Assembly (NCBI RefSeq): GCF_027580225.2
Contig: NC_073359.2
Coordinates: 17,616,001-17,680,000, forward strand
DNA: 64,000 nucleotides
Reading direction: 5' to 3'
Origin: Misgurnus anguillicaudatus
Taxonomy: Eukaryota > Chordata > Actinopteri > Cypriniformes > Cobitidae
Below are positions 48,654 to 59,489 of this stretch, piece by piece. Below the pieces are notes generated by a model that worked only from the letters and a program-made list of their open reading frames with translations, ran no database searches and was not told the DNA's origin. The position numbers and the translations under genes were made by a program. Positions within the stretch are counted from its first letter, which is position 1; every line of letters starts with the position of its first letter.

Positions 48654-48862
48654 CAGTGCTGCCCACCCAGCTTTGATAGTCTCAGGCGGAGGGGCCACCA
48701 CCTGGGTGATCATTTGATTCGAAATGTGAGGGGTCACGGTGAGGAAAGTGGAAGATAGACAAACAGACCAAGCGTCTTGAACGGCCTTAGGATGTAGTCT
48801 CGCAGCTGGTAGATGGATCCTAATTGAGCCGCAGTGCAATGGGGCGGCCACCAGATGGAGCG
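48654..48862 (-). other. Exon-like open block, minus strand (unknown protein)
   Basis: On the minus strand TATGTTTTCCTTGCAG is an excellent acceptor ending at 48863. The phase that continues open for about 70 codons ends PPPETIKAGWAALKACGK, followed by G/GTAGAC, a weak donor. The plus strand also offers an acceptor and a donor (TTCAG at about 48655, GTGAGG at about 48736), so even the strand is uncertain. No family recognised. Confidence 0.28.
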
Positions 48863-48925
48863 CTGCAAGGAAAACATAGGGTTAGGTCTTTGTAAATTAG
48901 ATTTTAAATGTCCATTGCATGCCAC

Positions 48926-49320
48926 GTCTTGTCTTGCACCATATACAGACTTATGGCCACTGAGGTGTTGTTACAGTAGTTTCACACCAAATGCAGCTCT
49001 ATTCTGAGGCAGTTTTAGCAGTAAACTTCCTGGCTTAGGTTAGATTGTTGTGGCATTAATGTGGTGCGAATATTTATTTATTTTTGCACTGTGAAAAGAA
49101 GAAGTGAAAACAATAGAGAACAACGTCAAGAAATGCTTAATAAAACAACAATGTCGACGTCCAAGGTATCGGTTTGACTGCATGAATAAAACATTTGTAT
49201 ACGTTTTTAGACACATTTCTACACTATAATGTATACTGTATCAATGTATCAAAATCAGTTCAAGTAACTGATTGAGGATATTGCCTGAAGTTTTTTTCAA
49301 TTTGCACAGTGGTAACACAA
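48926..49320. other. Spacer, no gene seen
   Basis: No recognised feature. Confidence 0.4.
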
Positions 49321-49324
49321 TCAC

Positions 49325-49455
49325 AGAATAAAAAGAAAAGGTGCATATTGGTACCCCAAAGGTACACATTAAAGGTACATACTGGTATATATTAGTTATT
49401 TAAAAAAAGGTAACATCCCAGTGACAACTTCTGTACTTTTTTTCTGAGAGTGCAG
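49325..49455. repeat. GTACC-rich interspersed repeat
   Basis: 'ggtaccccaaaggtacacatt' onward with the typical 'cccagtgacaacttctgtac' end. Confidence 0.6.
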
Positions 49456-49519
49456 GACAGTAAACTGTCACATAATGAATAAATGATTTATTCTCGCAAA
49501 TAAAGAGTAGCCATATATG

Positions 49520-49765
49520 CAAGGAATAATTGAAGACGGCCTGTTGAATTATTCAACACTGTGGCTGTGCAATATTTTCAAATAATTCAAAGGAGTCAAT
49601 TATTCCTCTTATACCACGGTTACCACAAACATTGCTCTGGTGCCTATTTTTAGGACATTTAAAGGTTAGGTGTGTGGTTTACAAAAAAATAATCAACACC
49701 CATGGAACATTTCTCAGCCAATCAGAATAAAGCATTCAACAGGCCCGTGGTATAAATCAGTGTTA
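49520..49765. repeat. Palindromic MITE ('gacggcctgttgaatta' / 'ttcaacaggcccgtgg')
   Basis: 'ggcctgttgaattattcaac' near 49540 is mirrored by 'gcattcaacaggccc' at about 49735. A common fish repeat type. Confidence 0.6.
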
Positions 49766-50042
49766 TCATATCTGATTTTTAAGCATTCGCTGTGGGTTAA
49801 TATTAAATAGTAAATATACATCCCATGCTTTAAATTTCAGCCCTCCCAGTTAGGAGCACTAGGATTTACAAATCATTTTACTTATCTTGACAAGTGATGG
49901 GTTGCTGTAACCTATTAAAGTTGAATTTGCTTTATTTATGTCAACTTTATTTTATAAGTTACATCAACTCATCACTAGTCAATACAGTTGAAATGACTTA
50001 TAAATCCTAGTTGATTAAACTTATATATCTAATGCTGGATAC

Positions 50043-50209
50043 AAGTGTTGTAGTCAAGACCACCTAAACCGAGACCAAGTCATGACCAAGACCGAGACAA
50101 GACCAAGACTTTAAAGGGTCGAGACCAAGTCAAGACCAAGACCAGTGCAAGTCACTGCATTAAAACACTTATGATAAAACGTGGAATATGCATATGTTTA
50201 GGCACTTCT

Positions 50210-50302
<93 letters not shown>

Positions 50303-50707
50303 CATCACAGAAGTTGATAAAATAATCAAAGGCATTGCAGATATGTGGGAATTTATCTTTGTCTATAAGCAAATAAAAGTCAACAAACACTAAGGAGCTG
50401 AAATCAACTTAACCATTTATTCTGAACTGTCTTTCCATGGCTTGCCATCCACTTAACACAATGCAGGTGTTTTTAGTAAAAAATTGTCATTGGGAGAAAC
50501 TTAAACAATGCCAACATCATAGGTCAAACCTGAATAAACTGCATAAAATTAATGATAAAAAATAAATTTGTGATGTGCCATCAGTTGTGGTCTTGACCGG
50601 TCTTGAAATAAAATTCTGAGTCTTCTTTGTCTGAGACCGAGACGAGGCCGAGTAAAAATGCAGTCGATTCCAAGACGAGACCAAGACCTTTCAAAACTAC
50701 AACACTA
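50043..50707. mobile_element. hAT-type non-autonomous element hosting a GT microsatellite
   Basis: Termini AAGTGTTGTAGTC and CTACAACACTA. Target duplication CTGGATAC (50035-50042) and CTGGGTAC (50708-50715), 7 of 8 matching. Subterminal repeats of GACCAAGAC/GTCTTGGTC words on both sides. The GT run lies inside. Confidence 0.85.
50214..50301. repeat. (GT)n microsatellite
   Basis: About 44 uninterrupted TG units. Confidence 0.98.
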
Positions 50708-50785
50708 CTGGGTACACGCCAAAAGATAATCGGGCTGATTTTGGGCCGGTTTCCCTCCTTCCGATAATTGTGACTGAAAACTGAT

Positions 50786-51060
50786 TCTTTAGGAAATTTG
50801 CTGATGATACGGTCATTGTCACCTTATTGAAAAATGAGGAAACTTCACATGGTTCGGTCATTGATCACTTTGTTACATGGTGTCAGGATGCTTTTCTTGA
50901 ACTGAATGCCTGCAAGACCAAGGATATGTGTATTGATTTTAGGCGCAATGTCATTAACACTGAAAAAAATAGTATACATGGTCAGGAAATAGAGGTTGTT
51001 ACAGAGTATAAGTACTTAGGATCCATTATTGATGATAAGCTGTGTTTTGATTCAAACACC
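50786..51060 (+). pseudogene. Reverse-transcriptase fragment of an L2/CR1-group LINE
   Basis: The plus frame starting near 50793 reads KFADDTVIVTLL (the A/FADD catalytic block of non-LTR reverse transcriptase). It continues with LELNACKTKDMCIDFRR and EYKYLGSIIDDKLCFDSNT, a typical palm/thumb segment of fish L2/CR1-like elements. Upstream parts are missing, and the frame is cut at 51060 by a MITE. Continues at 51789. Confidence 0.88.
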
Positions 51061-51788
51061 AAAATTCTAATGGTTTTATTGGTTTTATTGGGAATTGTAT
51101 TGGTTCTAATGGAATATGGCCCAAAACACACTACAGTGTATTGTTTTTTGTTGGTCTCTAATGGTATGTATTGGTTCTATCTATTGTTTCTAATGGAATA
51201 TGGCCCAAAACACACTACAGGGCAGTGTTTTAAAAGGGGACAGAGAATGAAAAACCATTTTTACCTTGTCTTTGTTGAATAATGGTAGTCTACCCACATT
51301 CACAAACATACAAAAAGTGCTAAATATGCTAAACATCTCAGTCTCATAGAAATTCCTCTTTTAGAAATGTCAGCCAGAAAACAGTCCAATCTGAAAAACT
51401 GATGCTTATGACATCACAGGCATCTCCCTGCCCCTTCACTTTAAAATAATTGGCTACATTTTTTTGAGTGCCAGCAAAGTCAGCCAATTAGTAATGAGAT
51501 TGCAAGTTAAGCCAGTAGGGGGAGCCAAATAGGTGCAAAACCACTTGTTTAAAATCCCCCACCCTAATAGAGCTATCTGAGAGAGGTTTTTAGGAAGCTT
51601 CTAAGGCATTAAAGACCCAAACGAAAAAAATTTGTCTACATGTCACATCACAGAACAAGGATAAATACTCCGTTCAATCATTCTATGTCACATTTAATGG
51701 TAAAAGCTAATAGTTCCTATTGGTATTTTAATGGAAACCATTAGAATTTTCTGTAATGTTTTTATTGTTTTTTCAGCAGGGAAGCAGA
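51061..51788. mobile_element. Insertion in the LINE: TA-type MITE with a second element inside
   Basis: The outer element is the inverted relative of 57752-57994 (AATGGTTTTATTGG; CCCAAAACACACTACAG; right end TTTTTCAGCAGGG), truncated at its left. About 51221-51688 is not found in the other copy and starts TTTTAAAAGGGGACAGAGAA, so it is a nested second element. Confidence 0.75.
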
Positions 51789-52138
51789 AAGGTCTGGAGA
51801 AACTTTTCCACAAGTAGATGTTAAGAAGGGTTGAATCTATCCTTTTAGATCATTCTCATCCCTTACAGGCTGAATTTCAGATGTTGCCATTGGGATTACG
51901 CCTCAAACTACCCAAAGTCAAAACAAATAGATACAAACACTATTTTGTGCCTGCAGCCATTCTGCTTTTTAATTCTATAAAGAGATAACTTAGCGATTTA
52001 ATATTTATTGATTGTTTATCGTTTTTATCATTTTTAACCACGTTTGTATGTAGGCATTCTTTGTATTGGTTTGTGTATGCATGAAGTGTGCGTGATTGTG
52101 TTTTGCCATCTGCTTGCACAGCAAATTGCCCCATTGGG
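51789..52138 (+). pseudogene. LINE reverse-transcriptase C-terminus and 3' UTR
   Basis: After the insertion the plus strand reads a stop-interrupted GLEKLFHK, then RRVESILLDHSHPLQAEFQM and KTNRYKHYFVPAAILLFNS. This is the cysteine-poor C-terminal tail common to fish L2/CR1-like LINEs. It then enters 3' UTR, ending 'attgggcc' where the next MITE interrupts; GGGACAAATAAAGAAC resumes at 52719. Confidence 0.82.
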
Positions 52139-52718
52139 CCCTGCTGAAGAAAACAGCATCAAACCAGGGTGGACCAGCATGGGAATTATGCTGGTCTAGC
52201 TGGTGGTCACTAGCATACCAGCACCAAAACACAACATATGCTGGTCTTGCTGGTGTGACCAGCATGGAATGATGGTGTTAATGCTGGTTTGGTGCTGGTT
52301 TAGCTGGTGCGAATGCTAGGTTGGCGATTCGCTGGACACGTCCCGAACATGTTTTCGGGTTTGTTCTCCGGAAGTCGCGTTGCTCGACCGCATACGTCAT
52401 CAAGGTTTAATATTTCGAGTTTAATTTCAGAAAAGCAACCGTTACATTTCAAGGTAAGAATGAAACTACAATGACTGTATGTCTTAAAAGAAATAAATCT
52501 TTATTTTCTAATGTATTTTAACTGAAATGTGTGAACCTCGATGGCGTGTGCGGTCGAGCGGCGCGACTTCCGGGGAGCGCACCCGAAAACGACGTGTCCG
52601 GCGGAACTGGCACGAATGGCCACCCTAGCTGATGCTGGTTTAGCTGGTGTTCACTAGCAAACCAGCACCAAAACACAACATATGCTGGTTTTGCTGGTAT
52701 GCTGTTTTTTTCAGCAGG
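52139..52718. mobile_element. CCCTGCTGAA-ended MITE inserted in the LINE 3' UTR
   Basis: Left CCCTGCTGAAGAAAACAGCA, right TGCTGTTTTTTTCAGCAGGG; internal ATGCTGGT repeats. Carries 52314-52629. Confidence 0.85.
52314..52629. mobile_element. CTAGG(T/G)TGGC-ended long-arm MITE
   Basis: About 100-bp inverted arms: CTAGGTTGGCGATTCG...GGAAGTCGCG on the left and CGCGACTTCC...CGAATGGCCACCCTAG on the right. Nested inside the preceding MITE. The arms are GC- and CpG-rich. Confidence 0.85.
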
Positions 52719-52745
52719 GGGGGACAAATAAAGAACTTTAAACTT
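52719..52745 (+). repeat. LINE 3' terminus
   Basis: GGGACAAATAAAGAACTTTAA is a typical 3' end of fish L2/CR1-like LINEs. It is separated from the rest of the 3' UTR by the 52139-52718 insertion. Confidence 0.6.
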
Positions 52746-54005
52746 GCTGGTTCTACAGATTATCTTATCAGATTTTCCCTTGGTGTTGGGTGTGTGAGTG
52801 TCCGAACCTGATCAGAAGAACATCAGAGCCGAACCGAAATGGACCATGTTCCCGCTGTCTGAATGACTTCACCCAAACCCTTTTCGTTTTTTCCTTGTAT
52901 TTTCTGTGAAAATCATTCAAAACACTATCATTGAAATATGTTGTCCAGCATGCTTATTCTGAAGTCTCGCAAGATTTTATGAGATTTCCTGTGTTCACAG
53001 TCGAGACTCTGGTTGAAAATGATTACAGACATTAATATAATTTAAAATTGCACAGTGAGGAGGTAATCATGACATTAGGTCAGTATTTGGAGCAAACACT
53101 TTAAAAAAGGCGCTCTCCTTCCAAAAGCTTCATATTTTGTGATTTTTTTTTATCAATGGCTTTTGCAAATATTTTACCAATAAAAAGCACAAAAGTGCTA
53201 GTCAACTTGACAACACAGTGTGTAATCATTAAAAAAAATACAGTGTTTCTTGAAAAAGAGTGAATTTGGACAAACAAGCTTTTGGAAGAAACCACGATAT
53301 GCATTGTCTGATAACATGGAATCAGCAAAAGTTCAAATCAGCAAAACCGCAGATTTATTTTTCCTCAGAAGTGTGACCTGAAAAACTTGTGCTCCATTTA
53401 AGAGACCTACTTGACCTGTGCTCTTTTTTAAACTCAGATCTTAAACGTTTTTGCCACCTATTGAACTACACCATGGTCCAAAGACACTATGTTTATGTAT
53501 AGTATACACACATATACTTCTACTCAATTAGCAAGACAATTTACAAACTCTTGTTTATGACCTTTATCTGCAGTGTGTTCCTTTAATTACAACCACGCCT
53601 TGGTTAACCACAACGCTTCCACTGCTATTTGTTTTGCTTGTGAGTGGTTTTACAGATCTGGCCACTGGCGTGCTGAGGGGAACTTTATTTCCTTTGGATC
53701 TTATTCCTGTCACGCTCTCAACCAATACTTTCAAAAAGGACATTGAGGTTTTGTTTTCTGTCATATTTTCCATCTATTCTTATGTCTTGTAGGGTTACAG
53801 TGATTAAAGCAGTAAAGTGAGTTACAACATATTTTAAATAATGACAAAATGTTTGTTTTAGGTGAAACAACATTTAAACAATGAAGAAGTCAACTACACT
53901 TATTTATAACAAAGTAAATTTGACTCTTAATTCTAACCAGCAAATTTTCATGAATCATAAAGTATAACATTTTTCTGGTCAGTGCCATATTGTTGTGTGA
54001 CCACT
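52746..54005. other. Spacer, no gene seen
   Basis: Short chance frames only. Confidence 0.4.
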
Positions 54006-54009
54006 TTAA

Positions 54010-54710
54010 AGGAATAGTCTACTCAATTTCAATATTAAAATATATGTTATTACCTTAACTAAGAATTGTTGATACATCCCTCTATCATCTGTGTGCGTGC
54101 ACGTAAGCACTGGAGCGCGATGCGACGCTTCGCTAGCATGTAGCTTAGCCCCATTCATTCAATGGTACCATTTAGAGATAAAGTTAGAAGTGACCAAACA
54201 CATCAACGTTTTTCCTATTTAAGACGAGTAGTTATACGAGCAAGTTTGGTGGTACAAAATAAAACGTAGCGCTTTTCTAAGCGGATTTAAAAAAGGGAAC
54301 TATATTTTATGGCGTAATAGCACTTTTGGGAGTACTTCGACTCGCCTGAAAAGTCTGCTCCCCTTCTCACTCTCATAATGGGAGAGGGAGGGTGTTACTG
54401 CGCCGAGTCGAAGTACTCCCAAAAGTGCTATTACGCCATAAAATATAGTCCCTCTTTTTTTATTTTGTACCACCAAACTTGCTCGTATAACTACTCGTCT
54501 TAAATAGGAAAAACGTTGATGTGTTTGGTCACTTCTAACTTTACCTCTAAATGGTACAATTGAATAAATGGGGCTAAGCTAAATGCTATCGAAGCGTCGC
54601 AGCGCGCTCCAGCGCTTACGTGCACGCACACAGATGATAGAGGGATGTATCAACAGTTCTTAGTTAAGGTAATAACATATTTTAATATTGAAAATGAGTA
54701 GAAAATTCCT
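54010..54710. mobile_element. TTAA-family B full palindrome (long hairpin)
   Basis: TTAA at 54006-54009 and TTAT at 54711-54714. Arms of about 300 bp mirror each other with few mismatches: 54010-54350 against 54400-54710, with GGGAGTACTTCGACTCG and CGAGTCGAAGTACTCCC next to a loop of about 60 bp. Half copies are in the 6884/7321 duplication. Confidence 0.9.
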
Positions 54711-54904
54711 TTATAACTGGTGACGTGGATAGCTTTTCCTGCAAGTTAAATGATGTTTATCAACTGTCAATATTAAAAGATTATTTTATTTGTGAAAATA
54801 AAGTTGGTATTTGGGCTACATTTAATAAGGCATTAGGGTTGGTTTTGTTTTGCAAATCTGGGGACCCTGTCACAACGATCTGTGAACACTCGAGCTCAAG
54901 GTGT

Positions 54905-55375
54905 CTGTGTGTCCGCATCCATAGACCCCTTCACGGTTCACGTCACAGGCGGTTTCCACTGTCTGGTTCAGAAAAGCCATTACAGCAGATTGAGTTGCGT
55001 ATTATTCGGTATCGTCAAAAATGCCTACTTACGTCGTGGGCTGTGAAAATCGCACCAGGTCTTCCGTTAAGTTTTCGCTATTTATGCAGAATCTCAAAAA
55101 CAAAAAAATACAACATCTGTGGCTGCAAGCAATTAACGTGCAGACTGGGACAATGCAAAGATCAAAGAGCCTTGTGTTTGTAGTGCTCACTTCATTTGAG
55201 GTAAGTCATCATTTTTCAGCCATGTTAGATTAAATTATAAAGCCTTGATGGTATGAACAGTTTGACCCCATGCCACACACATCCTGAAAAGCCAAAACAT
55301 TTTAATCGCCCCTGCTGCTGGCTGCAGTATAGACCATTTTGCAAGATGTAAACAACACTGGTCCAGTAGCATACA
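54905..55375 (+). mobile_element. DNA-transposon remnant around a THAP exon
   Basis: 'atagaccccttcacggttcacgtcac' on the left and 'agtatagaccattttgcaagatgtaaac' on the right are words typical of one fish DNA repeat, enclosing the THAP-like exon. Boundaries are approximate. Confidence 0.45.
55021..55200 (+). pseudogene. THAP-domain exon fossil with frameshift
   Basis: From ATG 55021 the frame reads MPTYVVGCENRTRSSVKF, then HLWLQAINVQTGT, matching the start and the Trp block of a THAP (C2CH) zinc finger. The C-terminal CSAHF block appears only after a frameshift near 55168-55175. The first Cys pair is incomplete. A splice donor, GAG/GTAAGT, follows at 55201. THAP domains occur in several DNA-transposon transposases; only this exon remains. 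Confidence 0.6.
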
Positions 55376-55732
55376 AGGTGCAGTATGTAATTCTTAAAAG
55401 GATCTCTTGACAGAAATGCTAAATAATATATAAAACTATATTATCAGGGGTGTATAAAGACCGTTATTTGTTTATTAACATAGAATGAGGCATTTTTATC
55501 TACATACACGAGGATCCCCTTACATCGAAGTCGCCATTTTGGGCCGCCTGTTTCTACAGAAGCTCTTAATGGACAAACATCCGTCGATGACATGTTTGTC
55601 CGGTGGCAGCTTCTGTAGCTTCTCTATGTGTTTCAAAAGTGAGAGGTGAGCAGTGCACTGAGCCGTTGGTTGCAATTCCCAACCTTACCACTAGATGCCG
55701 CTAAAATGTACACACTGCACCTTTAAAATGCT
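55376..55732 (-). mobile_element. TTAA-family G MITE
   Basis: AGGTGCAGTATGTAATTCTT on the left and ACACACTGCACCT before TTAA 55733-55736; the left site is mutated to ACAA. Inverse of 24743-25109. Confidence 0.85.
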
Positions 55733-55955
55733 GCATTTCCTGTTTCAGTTTTTTTGTCATATTTTTCTAATTTACTTTGTAATTTTTTTACATGTCTTGC
55801 AAATATTATTAACAAATATTAGCCAATACATTTGCACTTTTGAATAGCTTGAGTACATTTATTAAGGAAGTTTGTAATTGTTTTGTGTTGTTCTTTGTCA
55901 TATTGTCCTTTAAACCGATCTAAAAATGAGTGCTAACTTAGTAGTACAGTATTTA

Positions 55956-57190
55956 CAGGTGCTGGTCATATAATTAGAATATCATCAAAAAGTTTATTTA
56001 TTCACAAATTTGATTCAAAAAGTGAAACTTGTATATTATATTCATTCATTACACACAGACCGATATATTTCAAATGTTTATTTCGTTTAATTTTGATAAC
56101 TATAGCTGACAACTAAGGAAAATCCCAAATTCAGTATCTCAGAAAATTTGAATATTGTGAAAAGGTTCAATAGTGAAAACACCTGGTGCCACACTCTAAT
56201 CAGCTAATTGACTCAAAACACCTGCAAAAGGCCTTTTAATCGTCTCTCAATCACGGAGAAGACTGTTGGCTTGACTGTTGCCCAAAAGATGAACACTGAC
56301 AACTTGCACAAGGAGGGTAAGACACAAAAGGTCATTGCAAAATAGGCTGGCTGTTCACAGAGCTCTGTGTCCAAGCACATTAATAGAGGCGAAGGGAAGG
56401 AAAAGATGTGGTAGAAAAAAGTATAGTAATAGGGATAACCGCACCCTGGAGAGGATTGTGAAACAAAATCCATTCAAAAATGTGGGGGAGATTCACAAAC
56501 AGTGGATTGCACCTGGAGTCAGTGCTTCAAAAACCACTATGCACAGACGTATGTCAGACATGGGTTTCAGCTGTCGCATTCCTTGTGTCAAGCCACTCTT
56601 GAACAACAGACAGCGTCTCACCTGGGCTAAAGACAAAAAGGACTGGACTGCTGCTGACTGCTGCAAAGTTATGTTCTCTGATGAAAGTACATTTTGCATT
56701 TCTTTTGGAAATTAGGATCCCAAAGTCTGGAGGAAGAGAAGAGATGCACACAATCCACATTGCTTGAGGTCCAGTGTGCAGTTTCCACAGTCAGTGATGG
56801 TTTGGGGTGGCATGTCATCTGCTGATGTTGGTCCAGTGTGTTTTCCAAGGTCAACGCAGCCTTACACCAGGAAGATTTACAGCACTTCATGCTTCCTGCG
56901 TCTGACCAAACTTTAGATGCAGATTTCATTTTCCAACAAGACTTGGCACCTGTGCACAGTGCCAAACCTACCAGTACCTGGTTTAAGGACCACGGTATCC
57001 CTGTTCTTAATTGGCCAGCAAACTCGCATGACCTTAACCCCTATAGACAATCTATGGGGTATTGTAAAGAAATAAACATTTGAAATATATCAGTATGTGT
57101 GTAATGAATGAATATAATATACAAGCTTCACTTTTTGAATAGAAATGGTGAAATAAATCAACTTTTTGATGATATTCTAATTATATAACC
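55956..57190 (+). mobile_element. Tc1-type transposon, right terminus lost
   Basis: TA at 55954-55955 and left TIR CAGGTGCTGGTCATATAATT. The right TIR begins AACTTTTTGATGATATTCTA but decays at 57186, where the expected mirrored CCAGCACCTG is not found. Confidence 0.9.
56285..57080 (+). pseudogene. Tc1 transposase pseudogene
   Basis: Plus strand. 56335-56715 holds the helix-turn-helix and start of the catalytic core, with VMFSDESTF carrying the first Asp, and ends in a TAG. A second stretch (56838-57083) reads FIFQQDLAPVHSA with the second Asp. The Glu block is altered: AACCCC is followed by an extra T and ATAGACAATCTATGGGG, so the family's NPIENLWG is frameshifted and its Glu becomes Asp. 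Dead. Confidence 0.9.
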
Positions 57191-57749
57191 ACATCGTGAT
57201 AAACCACATAAAGAGTTCTTGATTATTTTAACAGAAAAGCACAAATATGACAGCTGACTGATTTATAGTATTTAAGTTTATGATTGCACAATGATAGGAT
57301 GTGAGCATACCTTTAAAAAGAAATTTTAAACCTTTTGTTCTTCTAGAGGACAGGGATATCATAGTTTTGGCGAACACATCAAATGGTTCACCAGCAACAT
57401 CAAAGGTAACTAGACTGCACGAATGCCTACTTTGATGAAAATGATTGACGGCCACAAAATTTACATTATTTTCCATTAGATATCACGCACACCTCTAAAC
57501 AAAAGTTGACTAGACAATGTATTATTTAATAAATACCCATTGAAAGACATTCTCTGCATCACAATTAAAATATATATTGACCCGCAATTTTCTTTGTCTT
57601 TGAGCTTATCTCTTTTTAAGAAATGAATCATTGGAGAGATCGTTAATAATTATATGGAGTAGGAAGGGTACCAGAAATGTTTCTCATCATGGCCATTAGA
57701 GGGCAGTGTTGTAATGGTAATACCATACATTTCTGATTAACACTTTCAG
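57191..57749. other. Spacer, no gene seen
   Basis: No recognised feature. Confidence 0.4.
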
Positions 57750-57751
57750 TA

Positions 57752-57994
57752 CCCTGCTGAAAAAAACAATAAAACCATTACAGAAATTCTAATGGTTTCC
57801 ATTAAAATACCAATAGGACACATTAGCTTTTACCATTAAAACCACTACACTGTAGTGTGTTTTGGGCTATATTAGAACCAATACATACCATTAGAGACCA
57901 ACAAAGACCAATACACTGTAGTGTGTTTTGGGAATAAAATTCCCAATAAAACCAATAGAATTTCTGTGATGGTGTCTATTGTGTTTTAGCAGGG
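57752..57994. mobile_element. 243-bp TA-flanked MITE
   Basis: TA at 57750-57751 and 57995-57996. Ends CCCTGCTGAAAAAAAC and TGTTTTAGCAGGG. Internal CACTGTAGTGTGTTTTGGG repeated twice. A relative of 51061-51788. Confidence 0.88.
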
Positions 57995-57996
57995 TA

Positions 57997-58675
57997 GTTT
58001 GGTCTTATTTTAATATTGATAAACAACTTAAACGGAGGAAAACTTATTTTAAGAATCTCTTTACTTACAGGAACTCTGACCTTTGGGTGACTGACCATAT
58101 TTTGGGTGACCACTCGCGTAATTCTGAGTCTCATTCACTAATAACTGCATGTATTATTCATATTTTTTACGCCCATTTAAACTTCTCACGAACACTTCCC
58201 GCTTAATTCACAACACGTGCGCACGCACATGAACTGGCTTTTAACCTCGTGGCCGCACGTTCTAATGTTGATGGATTAGCGTTCGCGTGCCCCATAGTAA
58301 TTTGCATAAAACACGCCCAACCAGCTTCATACGGGGGCTTTCCCTGGTCCAGAGAAACGAGAAGTATGTCACTGAAGCAATGAAATAATAAAGGAACTTT
58401 CCAGATATTCATTACATTCATTATTGCCAAAGTTCTTCTGCATTTGATCTTTTGCTTTGGGAAGTTTTGCTGTCGGAGGTGGAAGCCAAAAAGGTGAGCT
58501 GTGTCTACAAGCTTAACATGTACAGGTATATAATAAAATATAGGATGCTGTAGGTAGGCCGTTAAAGGGGTAGTTCACCCCAAAATGAAGATTTCCCAAT
58601 TTTTTTAGTCACCCTTAAGTTATCCTAGTCTAGTGTGTGGCTTTCTTCTTTCAGCTAAACACAGCCATAGTTACA
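57997..58675. other. Spacer with a GGGGTAGTTCACCCC MITE fragment
   Basis: 58564-58660 begins AGGGGTAGTTCACCCC after TTAA (58562-58565 region) and is truncated. The rest has no recognised feature. Confidence 0.4.
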
Positions 58676-58679
58676 TTAA

Positions 58680-58893
58680 AGAGCACCTGTTATGTTGCTG
58701 TACACATAAAAACAAAATTTTTTGTTTTGTGTATTTGCTGTAATACTGTGTTTGTGTGGTTTATGGTTCAAAAACACATTATTTTCCACATACTGTGCAT
58801 TATTGTTGCTCCTCTATGCACTGCCTCCCTAAAGCGCACTGATTTTGTACAAGGCTCATCGATCTAAAAAGCGCTGATTGGCCTGCTTACCAG
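58680..58893 (+). repeat. TTAA-family E MITE, left half
   Basis: AGAGCACCTGTTATG after TTAA 58676-58679, running to GATTGGCCTGCTTACCAG, where the hAT begins. The missing right half is at 61905-62021 in inverted orientation. Confidence 0.85.
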
Positions 58894-59431
58894 CAGAGGT
58901 GGAAAGTAACGAATTACATTTACTCACGTTACTGTAATTGAGTAGTTTTTTTGTGTATTTTTACTTTTTTGAGTAGTTTTTAAAATCTGTACTTTTACTT
59001 TTACTTAAGTATGTTTTATTTAAAGTATTGTACTTCGCTACATTTTAAATCATATCCGTTACTGAGTAAAAAATATTTTAAAAAGCAAGGTGATAAAGAC
59101 GCGCAACGGATGTAAATGGGCGGGGCCCGCGGGAACGCGCAAAAAGAACCATGGAGACGGACGAGACAGGCGCACGCTAATGCAGACCCGCCTCAGTTCA
59201 AATCTTATGAAAGAAACCCCTGGTCATATTTAAGCGACCACTTTCCACTGACGCGAAGCGAGTGTTTCATTTCTATGAAAGGTAGGATTGATGCTCTTAA
59301 GTACGAAATTGCACGACGCATTTTTAATACCATGCGCATTATCTTCCGAGGTCTAGCAGCTTTGCGTCAAGTTAAACACAACTTCAAAACGTCCTCAAGA
59401 ATGCGCAGGTCATTAGACATTGCAGAGAGAG

Positions 59432-59489
<58 letters not shown>

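Noticed and set aside
54725..55183. 152-codon open frame upstream of and overlapping the THAP fossil
   Set aside because: Not in the THAP frame and without family features; partly runs through repeat sequence.
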